Assembly (NCBI RefSeq): GCF_023715685.1
Contig: NZ_JAMBOQ010000003.1
Coordinates: 310,001-374,000 of the forward strand
From: Priestia aryabhattai
GTDB lineage: Bacteria; Bacillota; Bacilli; Bacillales; Bacillaceae_H
Length of the DNA: 64,000 nt
Direction of reading: 5' to 3'
Part shown: one piece after another, positions 52,215 to 61,294 of the stretch
How the letters are laid out: the number at the start of each line of letters is the position of its first letter
Position numbering within the stretch: position 1 is the first letter of the stretch
The notes under the pieces: generated by a model
The model's input: only the letters and a program-made list of their open reading frames with translations
What the model was told of the DNA's origin: nothing
Database searches by the model: none
Translations under genes and position numbers: made by a program

Positions 52215-54200
52215 ATGAGAATTAATCACAATATTGCAGCGCTAAACACGTACCGTCAGTTTAACAGTGCAAACAATGCACAAAGCAAATCAATGGAGAA
52301 ATTGTCTTCAGGTCTTCGCATTAACAGTGCGGCTGATGATGCAGCAGGTCTTGCAATTTCTGAAAAAATGCGCGGTCAAATTCGTGGGTTGGATCAAGCT
52401 TCATCAAATGCTCAGGATGGAATTTCTTTAATTCAGACTGCAGAAGGAGCTTTAAATGAAACGCATGACATCCTTCAGCGTATGCGTGAACTTTCTGTAC
52501 AATCAGCGAATGATACAAATACAGACGATGATCGTGCAGAAATTCAAAAAGAGGTAGATCAATTAGGAAAAGAAATTGATCGTATTGCTGATACAACTCA
52601 ATTCAACACTAAGAACTTACTAGATGGTTCAATGGATAAGACGACTACGGCAGGTGCTAATGTTAACACTGGAGGAGTATTAAAAGACGCAGGTAACTCA
52701 GGCGCAGCCATAGCAACCACTACTTTATTAACTGACCTTCAAGACAAGGATGGCAATAGTTTAGGAATCGTCGCAGGAGATAAAATTGAAGTTTCTTATG
52801 TGGTAGATGGTGCAACTAAACAGGATATTATTACTGTTGGAGCGGCATCTGATGTTGCAGCACTTTTTGGTGGAACTAATACAGCCGCAGATACTGATGT
52901 AGCAGTAAGTGCTAACGGAGAAGTAGAGTTAACAGCAGCCGCAGATGGTACTGCAGGTGCTGTTCATGGAGTGACATTAACTGTTAAGGATTCAACAGGT
53001 AATGAAAAAACAGGTGCAACAAATGCGCTATCTAGTTTCAGTGAAACAACTCAAGCAACTAATGACCACTCTGATGGCTCAGCAACATTCCAAATTGGTG
53101 CAAACACTGGTCAGAACATCAATCTTGCTATCAAAGACATGGGTGCTTCAGCTTTAGGGGTAAAAGATATTAAAGTTGGTAACCAAGGTCAAGCTAATGT
53201 AGCGATTAAAGTTATGGATGAAGCCATTCAAAAAGTATCTGCTGAGCGTTCAAAACTCGGTGCTACTCAAAATCGTCTAGATCACACAATTAACAACTTA
53301 AGTACATCTTCTGAAAACTTAACTGCTGCGGAATCTCGTATCCGTGACGTAGATTATGCTTTAGCTGTATAAGCAGCAACAAGCACAGTCGTCCTAGCTG
53401 GTAACGGCTAGCGATTATAATCGGGTGAATTGCTGGAAACCCCTTAGAGCTTTTCTTGCTACAACGTAGTTGGAAACGACAAGCGTGAAGGTTTGAAAAA
53501 AGAAAAGATTGGGCAATCAGCAGCCAAACTCCTGTGAGGAAACTCTGGAGAAGGTTCAACGACTAGGGTAGACCATCTAAAAGCTAAGCTCACGATGATG
53601 AAATCCATAGGTGAAACAGTATCCATCAGTATTGTGAATCCGAAGTGCCCGACCCCTACTTCTATAAGAGGGTGAAGATATAGTCTGGTCATTTATGAAA
53701 GTAAATGTTCGCACGATGGCGAAAGAAATGATGAACCAAACAAAGAATTCAATTCTTGGTCAAGCAGCACAAGCAATGTTGGCTCAATCTAATCAGCTGC
53801 CTCAAGGAGTTTTACAACTTTTGAGATAACCGATTAAAGGGCGTCTAGCTTGGTAACGAGCTAGAGAATAACTGGGTGAACTGCTGGAACTTCCTAAAGC
53901 TTTATCAACCACAACGTAATCAGAAACGGTAAGCGTGATGGTTTGAAAATGATGAAGATAGTATAATGGATAATCAGCAGCCAAGCTCCTGTGAGGAAAC
54001 TCTGGAGAAGGTTCAACGACTAGAGAATACGGTCTAAGGTGAAAACTATGACTATGAATCTCGTAGGGCAGTGAAACTGTTCGAAGTGCCCAGCTCCATG
54101 AAAAACATGGATGAAGATATAGTCTATTCTGTAACTGAAAAGTACAGTCGCAAAGCAAGCGAACCAACAACCACAGGGAGTTTTACAACTTCTTCGTTAA
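52215..54200 (+). CDS. hag: Flagellin, split by two group I introns
   Basis: Exon 1 (52215-53354) encodes residues 1-380: the conserved N-terminal D0/D1 (MRINHNIAALNTYRQ, SGLRINSAADDAAGLAISEKM, LSVQSANDTNTDDDR), a variable centre (about 140-300) and the start of the C-terminal D1/D0 ending ESRIRDVD. Exon 2 (53716-53784) gives MAKEMMNQTKNSILGQAAQAMLA, written here as MAKEMMNQTK and NSILGQAAQAMLA. Exon 3 (54156-54200) gives QANQQPQGVLQLLR and stop. The spliced product is 417 residues with a canonical C terminus. Without splicing of intron 1 the frame stops after YALAV at residue 385, so that splicing is needed for a functional flagellin. TGGAGGTAAAGG is the ribosome site; sigma-D and CsrA signals lie upstream. 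Confidence 0.88.
53355..53715 (+). ncRNA. Group I intron 1 of hag (361 bases)
   Basis: The 5' exon ends in U (GAU) and the intron ends in G. P1 is clear: GAT|TATGCTT (53352-53361) pairs with AAGCACAGTC (53381-53390), 9 of 10 pairs, with the U-G wobble exactly at the splice site. A P2-like stem CCTAGC/GGCTAG follows, then GGGTGAATTGCTGG (P3/P4 side), AATCAGCAGCC, and P7 as GACTA (53561-53565) with TAGTC (53681-53685). It has no endonuclease gene inside. Splicing joins RIRDVD to MAKEMM, the normal flagellin text. Confidence 0.88.
53785..54155 (+). ncRNA. Group I intron 2 of hag (371 bases)
   Basis: The core is nearly the same as intron 1: 51 bases from AATCAGCAGCC to GACTA differ at one position (53515-53565 versus 53972-54022), and P7 pairs GACTA (54018-54022) with TAGTC (54120-54124). 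The 5' exon ends ATGTTGGCT (U), the intron ends G at 54155, and joining gives AMLAQANQQPQG. P1 is weaker: GCU with GGC (53840-53842), C with G, then AATC with GATT across a bulge. Its first 45 bases also read QSNQLPQGVLQLLR and stop in frame with exon 2. Confidence 0.8.
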
Positions 54201-54213
54201 TTTTAAATTATTT

Positions 54214-54252
54214 AAAAGAGGCTCTAGCTATTTTGCTAGGTCTCTTTTTTTT
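54214..54252 (+). terminator. Terminator of hag
   Basis: AGAGGCTCTAGC and GCTAGGTCTCT pair imperfectly just after the exon 3 stop, with eight T following. Confidence 0.75.
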
Positions 54253-54385
54253 AGAAGTTTTTTACATTAAAGCAATGAAATGACTTTAAAGAGAGTTTAT
54301 CTGTTTTACATTTCTTAATATTGAAAAAATATAAAATCTAAATTAAAATAGAGCAAATGTTCTTATTAAAGGAGGGTGAACATAA

Positions 54386-55384
54386 ATGGATGCAGAAAAG
54401 CAATTGAGCGAGTTAATTCCGTACAATCAATTATGTATGATAGTAGGGAAGTTATTAGGTGATGGCAATATTTCTATTGAAAAAGGACGTCGGCCGAGGT
54501 TTCGCTTTAGCCATTGTTTAAAAGATAAAGAGTGGGTCTTTGGTTGCTATGAACAATTAAGAGATCATATCGAGTTATCATTTCCTAAGTATCGAAAAGT
54601 TATAGATCAGCGTTTAAAAAATGGATATAGTGAAAGCTACTACTCACAATCAAAAGTAGGGGAAGTCAGTTCATTATTAAAAGAAATCTGGTATCCCCAC
54701 GGTAAAAAAGCTCTGCCAGTGGAATTTATAAACGCTCATTTTTCACCATTAACTTTAGCATGGTGGTATCAAGATGATGGTTCTTTAAAGGTTAGCAATT
54801 CTAGTATTAAGAAGATTATTCTTGCTACAAATAGCTTTAGTAACCAAGAAAATAAAAAGCTAATTGAAATCCTTTTTACAAATTTACATCTTTCATTTTC
54901 TTTAGATAGCCAAAATAGGCTAGTAATATACGATCAGAAGCAAATTCTCTATTTTCTCAGCTTAGTTAGCGAGTTTATTCACCCATGTATGTCTCGAAAG
55001 GTTAATATACCTAAAACCAAATCACCATCGTTTCAATCAAATAAAAGAACGACTATTACTTTACCACTTACTATTCTTGTAACTTCACCTACAAAAGATT
55101 TACGATACTTCCTTAGCTATTTACCGAAACTTTTACCACAATTGAAAAATAGAGTTACCTATCACCACTTTTTTAAACATCAGTTCTTTCTTGAACGTAC
55201 TGTTTCCAATAGAAAAAGCTATCAAATTCAATTAGAACAAAATGAGTTGCGCCTTTTGTACGAATGCAGGCAAATTACAGGCTTATCTATGAATCAATTA
55301 ACAGAACTATGTTATATATTGCAAAATAATAATAATTTAATAAAAGAACGAAAGACAGCGTATCAAATTTCCACTAAAAACTAA
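54386..55384 (+). CDS. LAGLIDADG homing endonuclease, free-standing
   Basis: A 332-residue protein with two LAGLIDADG-type motifs: IVGKLLGDGNIS (about 22-33) and LAWWYQDDGSLKV (about 129-141), each with the catalytic acidic residue. This is the single-chain, double-motif class. The C-terminal 100 residues (RLLYECRQITGLSMNQLTEL) may bind DNA. AAAGGAGGGTG precedes the ATG. It lies 185 bases beyond the hag stop and terminator, outside both introns, which is unusual because intron endonuclease genes normally sit in intron loops. It probably targets the hag intron insertion sites (inference). Confidence 0.85.
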   Translation: MDAEKQLSELIPYNQLCMIVGKLLGDGNISIEKGRRPRFRFSHCLKDKEWVFGCYEQLRDHIELSFPKYRKVIDQRLKNGYSESYYSQSKVGEVSSLLKEIWYPHGKKALPVEFINAHFSPLTLAWWYQDDGSLKVSNSSIKKIILATNSFSNQENKKLIEILFTNLHLSFSLDSQNRLVIYDQKQILYFLSLVSEFIHPCMSRKVNIPKTKSPSFQSNKRTTITLPLTILVTSPTKDLRYFLSYLPKLLPQLKNRVTYHHFFKHQFFLERTVSNRKSYQIQLEQNELRLLYECRQITGLSMNQLTELCYILQNNNNLIKERKTAYQISTKN

Positions 55385-55433
55385 GAGAGTTAAGACATTT
55401 TATAAATTTAAATAGCCGTTTTTAGTTGTAAAA

Positions 55434-55465
55434 AACCTTACTCACAAGTGGAGTAAGGTTCAGGT
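55434..55465. terminator. Terminator between the endonuclease gene and pcp
   Basis: AACCTTACTC and GAGTAAGGTT form a perfect stem between converging genes, with poly-A on the left side; it may end either transcript. Confidence 0.75.
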
Positions 55466-55501
55466 TTTTACCAAGAAAAAATTGTAAGTTAATACTACTA
55501 T

Positions 55502-56143
55502 TTAATGCGTAGCCCCACCCGAAACCACAACATCCTCTTCAACCAAAATCGTCGTCTTCACCACGCTCAGCAGTCCCTGCGCGATCAAATCCAGCGACAT
55601 ACTCGCTTTCCCTGGGTGATTGACAGCTTGTTCAGGAAGGTAAGGAATATGCACAAATCCGCCTTTAATCGAGCAGTTTTGAATCATGTTCATGAGCCCG
55701 TAAAACACGTGGTTGCAGACAAACGTTCCAGCGGTTTGAGAAACGCTGCTTGGAATGCCTGCTTGGCGTAAGTTTTCGACAGCTGCTTTGATTGGCAGTG
55801 TCGAAAAGTATGCGGCAGGGCCGTTTTCGATAATAGGGCGATCAATGGGCTGCTGGCCGATGTTGTCAGAGATTCGCGCATCGTCTACGTTAATTGCAAC
55901 GCGTTCCACTGTTATGCCTTCTCGGCCGCCCGCTTGTCCTACGCAAATGACGATAGAAGGACTGATTTCTTCTATATACGTATGAAGCTTTGCGAGCGAT
56001 TCGCCAAACACAGTAGGAAGAGATTTAGCAATAATGTGATAGTCTTCAACAGCTACACCGTCTAAAGCTTTGACAGCTTCTAAAGACGGGTTAACGCTTT
56101 CACCTTCAAATGGTTCAAAGCCGGTTAGTAATACAATTGTCAT
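55502..56143 (-). CDS. pcp: Pyrrolidone-carboxylate peptidase
   Basis: A 213-residue cysteine peptidase of family C15. LLTGFEPFEGESVNPS at the N terminus, the catalytic Glu region VGQAGGREGITVERVAINVDDARI (glimpsed as GQAGGRE and INVDDARI), Cys in SQTAGTFVCNHVFYGLM and His in GGFVHIPYLPEQ. It removes N-terminal pyroglutamate from peptides in the cytoplasm. It is the last gene of a three-gene operon with the DUF969 and DUF979 membrane proteins, a frequent association that suggests these import pyroglutamate or pyroglutamyl peptides. AAGGAGACGAC precedes the ATG. Confidence 0.92.
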   Translation of the reverse strand: MTIVLLTGFEPFEGESVNPSLEAVKALDGVAVEDYHIIAKSLPTVFGESLAKLHTYIEEISPSIVICVGQAGGREGITVERVAINVDDARISDNIGQQPIDRPIIENGPAAYFSTLPIKAAVENLRQAGIPSSVSQTAGTFVCNHVFYGLMNMIQNCSIKGGFVHIPYLPEQAVNHPGKASMSLDLIAQGLLSVVKTTILVEEDVVVSGGATH

Positions 56144-56157
56144 TCTAGTCGTCTCCT

Positions 56158-57123
56158 TTAAAAATGATATACAAGATAGTACATTAATAGCGTATTAACA
56201 ACAAAAACGGATAGCGCAATCGGAACTTGAGCTTTAATCACGGCATTTTTGTCTTTTAATTCAAGCAGCATGGCAGGTACGATGTTAAAGTTGGCTGCCA
56301 TTGGCGTCAACAGCGTGCCGCAGTAGCCAGCAAACATGCCCAGAGCTGCCATAATCGCGGGATTTCCTCCGTGCATGTGTACAATCAGCGGAAGTCCAAT
56401 ACCTCCCGTAATAACGGCAAACGCTGCAAACGCATTTCCCATTACAACCGTAAATAGCAGCATTCCCAAGCAGTAAGCAAGCACTGCAACAAACGCATGG
56501 TTAGTCGGCAGTACATCGCTTACAATATCCGAGACGACTGTTCCAACGCCTGATTTTGAAAAGATACCGCCAAGTGCTGCGAGCATTTGCGGTAAAATAA
56601 CTGCCCAGCCCACTGCTTGAAGCAAACGGCTTCCTTCTTTAACAGGCACGTCCATTTTCGCTTTGGTGACGCCCATTGAAGCGATAAACGCAATCACAGC
56701 TGCGATTGCCAGTGAAATTAACGTGACTTTTTCTGGATCAATTAACGCCCAGTTTCCGAACTTAATTTTTCCAAAAAGAAGAGTACCGATAATCGTAAAA
56801 ATAGGAATAAATAAAGCTGGTAAAAAGATTTTGTTTTTTAATCTTTGCGCATGAGCCACTCGTTCTTCAGCAGGTGTTTCCGCTTCATTGGATTTAGTCA
56901 CGCGGTTAAATGAAGCAAGCAGCACCATAATAATCACCAAGCAGCCTACATAAAAAGGCGGAATCACGTTGCCAAATAAAAACGTAATGGAAAACAGCGC
57001 CCAAAATAAAGAAGATCCTAAACGGTTAGGATGGTTAGGGTCACGTGCGATTCGAATCGCGATAAAAGCGACAATAATACCGAGTAAGTAGTAAATCGTA
57101 TCAAGTGTCAGGATACTTTTCAT
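56158..57123 (-). CDS. DUF979 membrane protein
   Basis: A 321-residue protein with nine to ten hydrophobic segments: DTIYYLLGIIVAFIAIRIARD, LGSSLFWALFSITFLFGNVIPPFYVG and the C-terminal GNAFAAFAVITGGIGLPLIV followed by GMFAGYCGTLLTPMAANFNIVPA. DUF979 proteins always accompany DUF969 and look like one half of a two-part transporter. The start immediately follows the DUF969 stop. Its neighbours point to peptide or pyroglutamate transport; no direct proof. Confidence 0.85.
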   Translation of the reverse strand: MKSILTLDTIYYLLGIIVAFIAIRIARDPNHPNRLGSSLFWALFSITFLFGNVIPPFYVGCLVIIMVLLASFNRVTKSNEAETPAEERVAHAQRLKNKIFLPALFIPIFTIIGTLLFGKIKFGNWALIDPEKVTLISLAIAAVIAFIASMGVTKAKMDVPVKEGSRLLQAVGWAVILPQMLAALGGIFSKSGVGTVVSDIVSDVLPTNHAFVAVLAYCLGMLLFTVVMGNAFAAFAVITGGIGLPLIVHMHGGNPAIMAALGMFAGYCGTLLTPMAANFNIVPAMLLELKDKNAVIKAQVPIALSVFVVNTLLMYYLVYHF

Positions 57124-57828
57124 TTAGCTCGCCTCCGTCTTTGAAGATGATGTTGATTTGTGCTTCGTCATTTTTTTGTGAATACGTCGGTCTAACTGAC
57201 GGAAACGAATAGCACTGATCAGCAGCGCTGAGATGGCTGTCGGAATTCCCCAAAGCGCCATATCCCAGACGTCAACGTGAATACCTACGGAGTCAAAGAA
57301 CCCTTTCATTAAGAGAATTCCACCCGTTGCGATAAAGATATCTTCTCCGAAAAACCAGCCCGTATTTTCAGCTGCCGCTGCATGAGCACGAATATCTTCT
57401 TTTACTTTAGGAGGAAGCTCTCCGTATTTTGCACGAGCTGCACCTTCAGACATAGGTGCAACTAACGGGCGCACGGATTGAGCATGTCCCCCGATATTTA
57501 AACCGACAGCGGCTGAGATTTCACGGATAAAAAGATATATAAGTAAAACATTTCCAGAAGAAGCGTTTTTGGCTTTTTTAATCAGCACTTCCGCTTGTTC
57601 CTTCAGCCCGTATTTTTCTAACACGCCGAAGATAGGAAGAGTAAGTAAAATAGCCATAGACATATAGCGGTTATCCACAAAGAACTGTCCGAACATCGTA
57701 ATCACTTCATGAAGCGATAAGCCTGATACAAGACCTGTCACGATGCCTGCGATAGTCACCACAAGCAGTGTATTTAGACGAAATATAAACCCCACTGCCA
57801 CTAGCAAAACCCCAATTAATTTCAACAT
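57124..57828 (-). CDS. DUF969 membrane protein
   Basis: A 234-residue protein with five to six hydrophobic segments: MLKLIGVLLVAVGFIFRLN, VVTIAGIVTGLVSGL, then RYMSMAILLTLPIFGVLEKYGLKEQA and EISAAVGLNIGGHAQSVRPLVAPM. I start it at 57828 behind AAGGGGGG; a longer reading from 57879 adds residues that look untranslated. It is the first gene of the DUF969-DUF979-pcp operon and presumably forms a complex with DUF979. Confidence 0.85.
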   Translation of the reverse strand: MLKLIGVLLVAVGFIFRLNTLLVVTIAGIVTGLVSGLSLHEVITMFGQFFVDNRYMSMAILLTLPIFGVLEKYGLKEQAEVLIKKAKNASSGNVLLIYLFIREISAAVGLNIGGHAQSVRPLVAPMSEGAARAKYGELPPKVKEDIRAHAAAAENTGWFFGEDIFIATGGILLMKGFFDSVGIHVDVWDMALWGIPTAISALLISAIRFRQLDRRIHKKMTKHKSTSSSKTEAS

Positions 57829-58204
57829 AGAAAATCCCCCCTTGAGTATGTATAAATCGTGCTGTAAATTCACCTCCATTGCTTTTCTAAAAAAACAAAG
57901 ATGTTTTGAGTATAAACAATTCTGAAAATTAAAACAAGATAGTTAAGGCATAAAATAGTTTTATTGGTGAACTAAAAGCATAAAAGGAAGGTTTATATGC
58001 AACATGCATGTAGAAATCAAAGAAAGGATTCCGCGAAGAAGTTTGGGTAGAAACTTTTTAAGCTAATCTGCTGAAAACAACTCTCCTGAAATACCAAAAA
58101 TGGTGTATAATGCTAAAAGGTATGAATATAGAATTATATAGATTATATATAGGTAAATCTATATAACTATATTTTAAACAATATATTGAAGGAGGAAGGA
58201 GCAT
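57829..58204. other. Divergent intergenic region
   Basis: About 375 bases without a gene. On the plus strand a TATAAT box lies at 58106-58111. ATATAGATT/AATCTATAT at 58136-58164 is a 9-base inverted repeat with an 11-base spacer in the probable leader of the next gene. No -35 box is convincing. Confidence 0.45.
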
Positions 58205-59116
58205 TTGAATTGTTCAAATTGCGGCCATTTTAATGATGGCGGAAAGTTTTGCGTGAAATGCGGTCATAGATTAAAAGAAGAGGCAGCTGCAAGCCAGACG
58301 GCAGCAGCATCTGAATATCAGCCTCAACCTCAGCCGCAAACAGCGTATGCGCCTCAACAACCTAATCAACGTGTTCGTCAGGCGAAAAAGGTGTCAAAAT
58401 CATTTTTTAGTTATTTTGCAGAAGGAATTAAAAATCCAACAGCTACAGCGCAAGCAGCAGGAGAAAGCCAATTTGTTAATGCTCTTATTACAGTCATTCT
58501 TTATGCTCTTAGTATACCTATTATGCTGTATGTAGGCTGGAAGCTATTATTGATTCAGTTTGTTCGAAGCATGTTCAAACTGCCTATTATCAGTGAAGAG
58601 ATGGCTCCATCTGACCTGGAGGAATTTAATACGGGTGCTGATTTGATAAAAGCTACAGATATCAATAGCATTATTCATTTCAATTTTACCGATTTTGTCT
58701 TTAAGCAAGGAATTCTCACTTTTATTGGACTTGCGGTTATTATTGGAGCAACATATATTGCAGCAAAGTTTGGAAAGGTAGACGTTTCCTTTAAAGAATT
58801 TTTCTCACGCTTTGGCACGTTTTTAATCATTCCAACAGCTCTTCTTTTAATTGGGCTTGTGCTTTCATTTCTCCATGTGGAATACTTCTCTTATTTTATG
58901 AATTTTGGTTTGTTGAGTATTTTCCTTGTGGTTCCATTTACGATTGCTAGCTTTAAGCAAAGCGGAACAACTGGACTTGATCGTATCTATAGCACTCTTA
59001 TTGTGTATGTAGTAATTACGATTGTGCTGACGTTCATTGCGAATGGCTTAGGAGAAGAAGCCAAAACCATTATTACAAGAATGGGAAACAGCACTGAATT
59101 GAATGACCTATTTTAA
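58205..59116 (+). CDS. Zinc-ribbon membrane protein
   Basis: A 303-residue protein: an N-terminal zinc ribbon (CSNCGHFNDGGKFCVKCGH, residues 3-21), a Pro/Gln-rich linker to about 55, then six hydrophobic segments (about 93-115, 160-185, 197-218, 225-245, 250-270). It starts at a TTG behind GGAGGAAGGAG. The next gene also opens with a zinc ribbon. I know no function; similar Bacillus proteins are annotated only by the ribbon. Likely an integral membrane protein with the ribbon in the cytoplasm. Confidence 0.7.
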   Translation: MNCSNCGHFNDGGKFCVKCGHRLKEEAAASQTAAASEYQPQPQPQTAYAPQQPNQRVRQAKKVSKSFFSYFAEGIKNPTATAQAAGESQFVNALITVILYALSIPIMLYVGWKLLLIQFVRSMFKLPIISEEMAPSDLEEFNTGADLIKATDINSIIHFNFTDFVFKQGILTFIGLAVIIGATYIAAKFGKVDVSFKEFFSRFGTFLIIPTALLLIGLVLSFLHVEYFSYFMNFGLLSIFLVVPFTIASFKQSGTTGLDRIYSTLIVYVVITIVLTFIANGLGEEAKTIITRMGNSTELNDLF

Positions 59117-59124
59117 GCAGACAG

Positions 59125-59149
59125 AAAGCATCGTGTACAGCGATGCTTT
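59125..59149 (+). terminator. Terminator between the zinc-ribbon genes
   Basis: AAAGCATCG and CGATGCTTT with TTTC after; a moderate hairpin that may be partly read through. Confidence 0.6.
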
Positions 59150-59180
59150 TTCATACCATTATGACAAAGGAGTGTAGAAA

Positions 59181-60638
59181 TTGGGATATTGTAAAGAGTG
59201 TGGACATCAGTTAACAAATGAGCATGAATTTTGTCCAGAGTGTGGACATCCTGTCGAAAGGAAAGCGGCTTCTAGTGAAGGAGCACAATCACAGCGTTAC
59301 GTAGAAACTGCATCACCTTCAGTAGAGGAGGGCAGAGACTCGGTAAAGCCTTCAAATAAAAAAACAAAGGTTATTGCGATTTCAGTGATAGCAGCAGCTG
59401 TGATATTAGGAGGAGCTTATTACGGAATCGATAAAACAATGATGGCTCCTAAAGCAGTATCAGAAAAATTCATTGCTTCAGTAAAGAGCAATGATGTTGA
59501 TAAAGTAAAAAAATATGTAAATGATGGTCAAATTCAACTAGAAGCCAACGATGAGCAAACAAAAGCATTTATTACATATTTGCATGAAAATCCGAATGTA
59601 ATGAAATCAATCTCTGAAGGGTTAGCGGCAGATAGCAGAGCGCTTGAAGCAGGAGTTCCAAGCGAAGATCACTCTTCATACGCTAAGTTAGAACAAGACG
59701 GAAAGAAATGGGGGATCTTTGATCATTACACGGTACAGGTAAACCCTGTGTATGCAAAAGTTCAGTCTACAGAAGATGCGACAGCGGTATATATTGACGG
59801 TCAAAAAGCTGGAACGGTAAGCAGTGACTCTTCTAAAAAAATTGGACCATTTTTACCTGGGACCCATACGGTAAAAGGTGAAGTTCAAAATGATTATGGA
59901 AAAGTTGAAAACGAACAAGAGATTGAAGCCACTAACGGAGAAGATGTGAACGTGGAATTTGATTGGTCAGATCATGCGGTATACGTTTCTTCAGATTATG
60001 ATGACGCGACGCTGTTCGTTAATGGCAAAGACACAAAAACAGAAATTGGCGATATTGATTATCTAGGTCCACTGCCAATGGATGGCTCTGTAAAAGTATA
60101 TGCAAAACGTAAATTTGATTCTGGAGAAAAGAAAACGGAAGAAGTATCGATCAAAAAAGGAATAGAAGATATTGCGCTTAATTTTGACGAAGAAAATACG
60201 GCAGAAGCATTAGCTCCTTCTAAGGAAGAACAGTTGGATGACGAAGATTCAAAAGCTGATTCTGAAGTATCTACTAGCGAAGTTTCTAGTTTTATTGAAC
60301 AATATATGTACGCTACAATTTCATCAATCAACAGTGGAGACTTCTCTATTGCAGAGCCTTATATCGATTCCAACGGACCAAAATACAAGGAACAAAAAGA
60401 GTATACAGCTTACCTAATCAAAAAAGGAATAACAGAAGATTTATTAAGCTTTAACGTAAATAGAGTAACAAAACTTGATGATTCTATGTATAAAGTGTAT
60501 ACAACAGAAGAGTATGATATTTCGTACGGAGACGGATCTGTTAAATACAAAAAATTTAACAGTATTCATAAAGTAAAAGAGTTATCTGATGGAAGTCTAG
60601 GGGTTTACCAGCTTATTAGTTCAACTGAAGTAAAGTAA
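59181..60638 (+). CDS. TcaA-like zinc-ribbon membrane protein
   Basis: A 485-residue protein: zinc ribbon CKECGHQLTNEHEFCPECGH (residues 4-23), polar linker, one membrane helix (about 64-85, VIAISVIAAAVILGGAYYGI) and a long outside part. The outside part holds an alpha domain (AVSEKFIASVKSNDVDKVKKYV), two similar beta units (AVYIDGQKAGTV.. and AVYVSSDYDDATLFVNGKD..), an acidic linker and a C-terminal SEVSSFIEQYMYATISSINSGDF domain. This matches TcaA/YvbJ proteins, linked in staphylococci to glycopeptide susceptibility. It starts at TTG 59181 behind AAAGGAGTG. Confidence 0.78.
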   Translation: MGYCKECGHQLTNEHEFCPECGHPVERKAASSEGAQSQRYVETASPSVEEGRDSVKPSNKKTKVIAISVIAAAVILGGAYYGIDKTMMAPKAVSEKFIASVKSNDVDKVKKYVNDGQIQLEANDEQTKAFITYLHENPNVMKSISEGLAADSRALEAGVPSEDHSSYAKLEQDGKKWGIFDHYTVQVNPVYAKVQSTEDATAVYIDGQKAGTVSSDSSKKIGPFLPGTHTVKGEVQNDYGKVENEQEIEATNGEDVNVEFDWSDHAVYVSSDYDDATLFVNGKDTKTEIGDIDYLGPLPMDGSVKVYAKRKFDSGEKKTEEVSIKKGIEDIALNFDEENTAEALAPSKEEQLDDEDSKADSEVSTSEVSSFIEQYMYATISSINSGDFSIAEPYIDSNGPKYKEQKEYTAYLIKKGITEDLLSFNVNRVTKLDDSMYKVYTTEEYDISYGDGSVKYKKFNSIHKVKELSDGSLGVYQLISSTEVK

Positions 60639-60696
60639 GAGCTACTAAATGAACCCTGAAACAGCAAAACACATAGTGTAGTAAGGAAAAACAAAT

Positions 60697-60731
60697 AAAA
60701 AAGACGTCTTCTATGAGGAGACGTCTTTTTT
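60697..60731. terminator. Bidirectional terminator
   Basis: AAAAAAGACGTCT and AGACGTCTTTTTT pair between the TcaA-like gene and the converging HPP gene. Confidence 0.85.
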
Positions 60732-60736
60732 ATGTA

Positions 60737-61294
60737 TTAAACCCAATACCTGGGATACTGCCGATCTTGAAATAAATTGTTATACACGGTAGAAATTAGT
60801 ACAATCACACACGCACAAATCATAATAACCCCTAAAAATCCCCAGCCGGCCCCTGTGTTAATCGCTACAATTGCGCTAGCTGCAGCGGGAGGGTGAACGG
60901 TCTTGGTAAGAATCATTAAAATAAGAACAAACGCAAGTACAATCGCAATCGTAATGAGGCTCCGATGAAATAAACTCCAAATAATAAGTGCTGAAATCGT
61001 CGCAAGCAAGTGTCCTCCAAGCACGTGGCGCGGCTGTGACAAGGGACCTTTATGAGCGCCAAAGATAAGCACGCAGCTTGCACCAATCGGAGCAAGGGCC
61101 ATTGGATATCCAAGCGCGAGTGCAATCGAGCTGCTGATGATAATCGCAATTAAGCCTCCTAAAGAAGAAACGACTGCATCTCTATAGTTGATTTTCGGTT
61201 CTTCTTTTAGTTCTCCTTTCATCTTTTTCGTATAAGAGCTTAAGTAAGACAGAAAGGGGCTTTTTGTTTGAGAAAAACTCTTTTCAATTTCCAT
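60737..61294 (-). CDS. HPP-family membrane protein
   Basis: A 185-residue protein with a polar N terminus of about 35 residues and four to five hydrophobic segments. The family motif is present as KTVHPPAAASAIVA, and PIGASCVLIFGAHKGPLSQPRHVLGGH is the second conserved block. Some HPP proteins from plants and cyanobacteria transport nitrite; the role in Bacillus is unknown. GAAAGGAAAT precedes the ATG. It is a single gene. Confidence 0.8.
   Translation of the reverse strand: MEIEKSFSQTKSPFLSYLSSYTKKMKGELKEEPKINYRDAVVSSLGGLIAIIISSSIALALGYPMALAPIGASCVLIFGAHKGPLSQPRHVLGGHLLATISALIIWSLFHRSLITIAIVLAFVLILMILTKTVHPPAAASAIVAINTGAGWGFLGVIMICACVIVLISTVYNNLFQDRQYPRYWV

Noticed and set aside
53355..53372. 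Flagellin ending at YALAV (residue 385) as a real short protein
   Set aside because: The stop lies inside intron 1; the truncated product would lack the C-terminal D0 helix, whereas splicing restores canonical flagellin text.
53459..54170. Minus-strand frames opposite the hag introns
   Set aside because: They are antisense to the conserved intron cores; similar peptides occur in both copies only because the introns are related.
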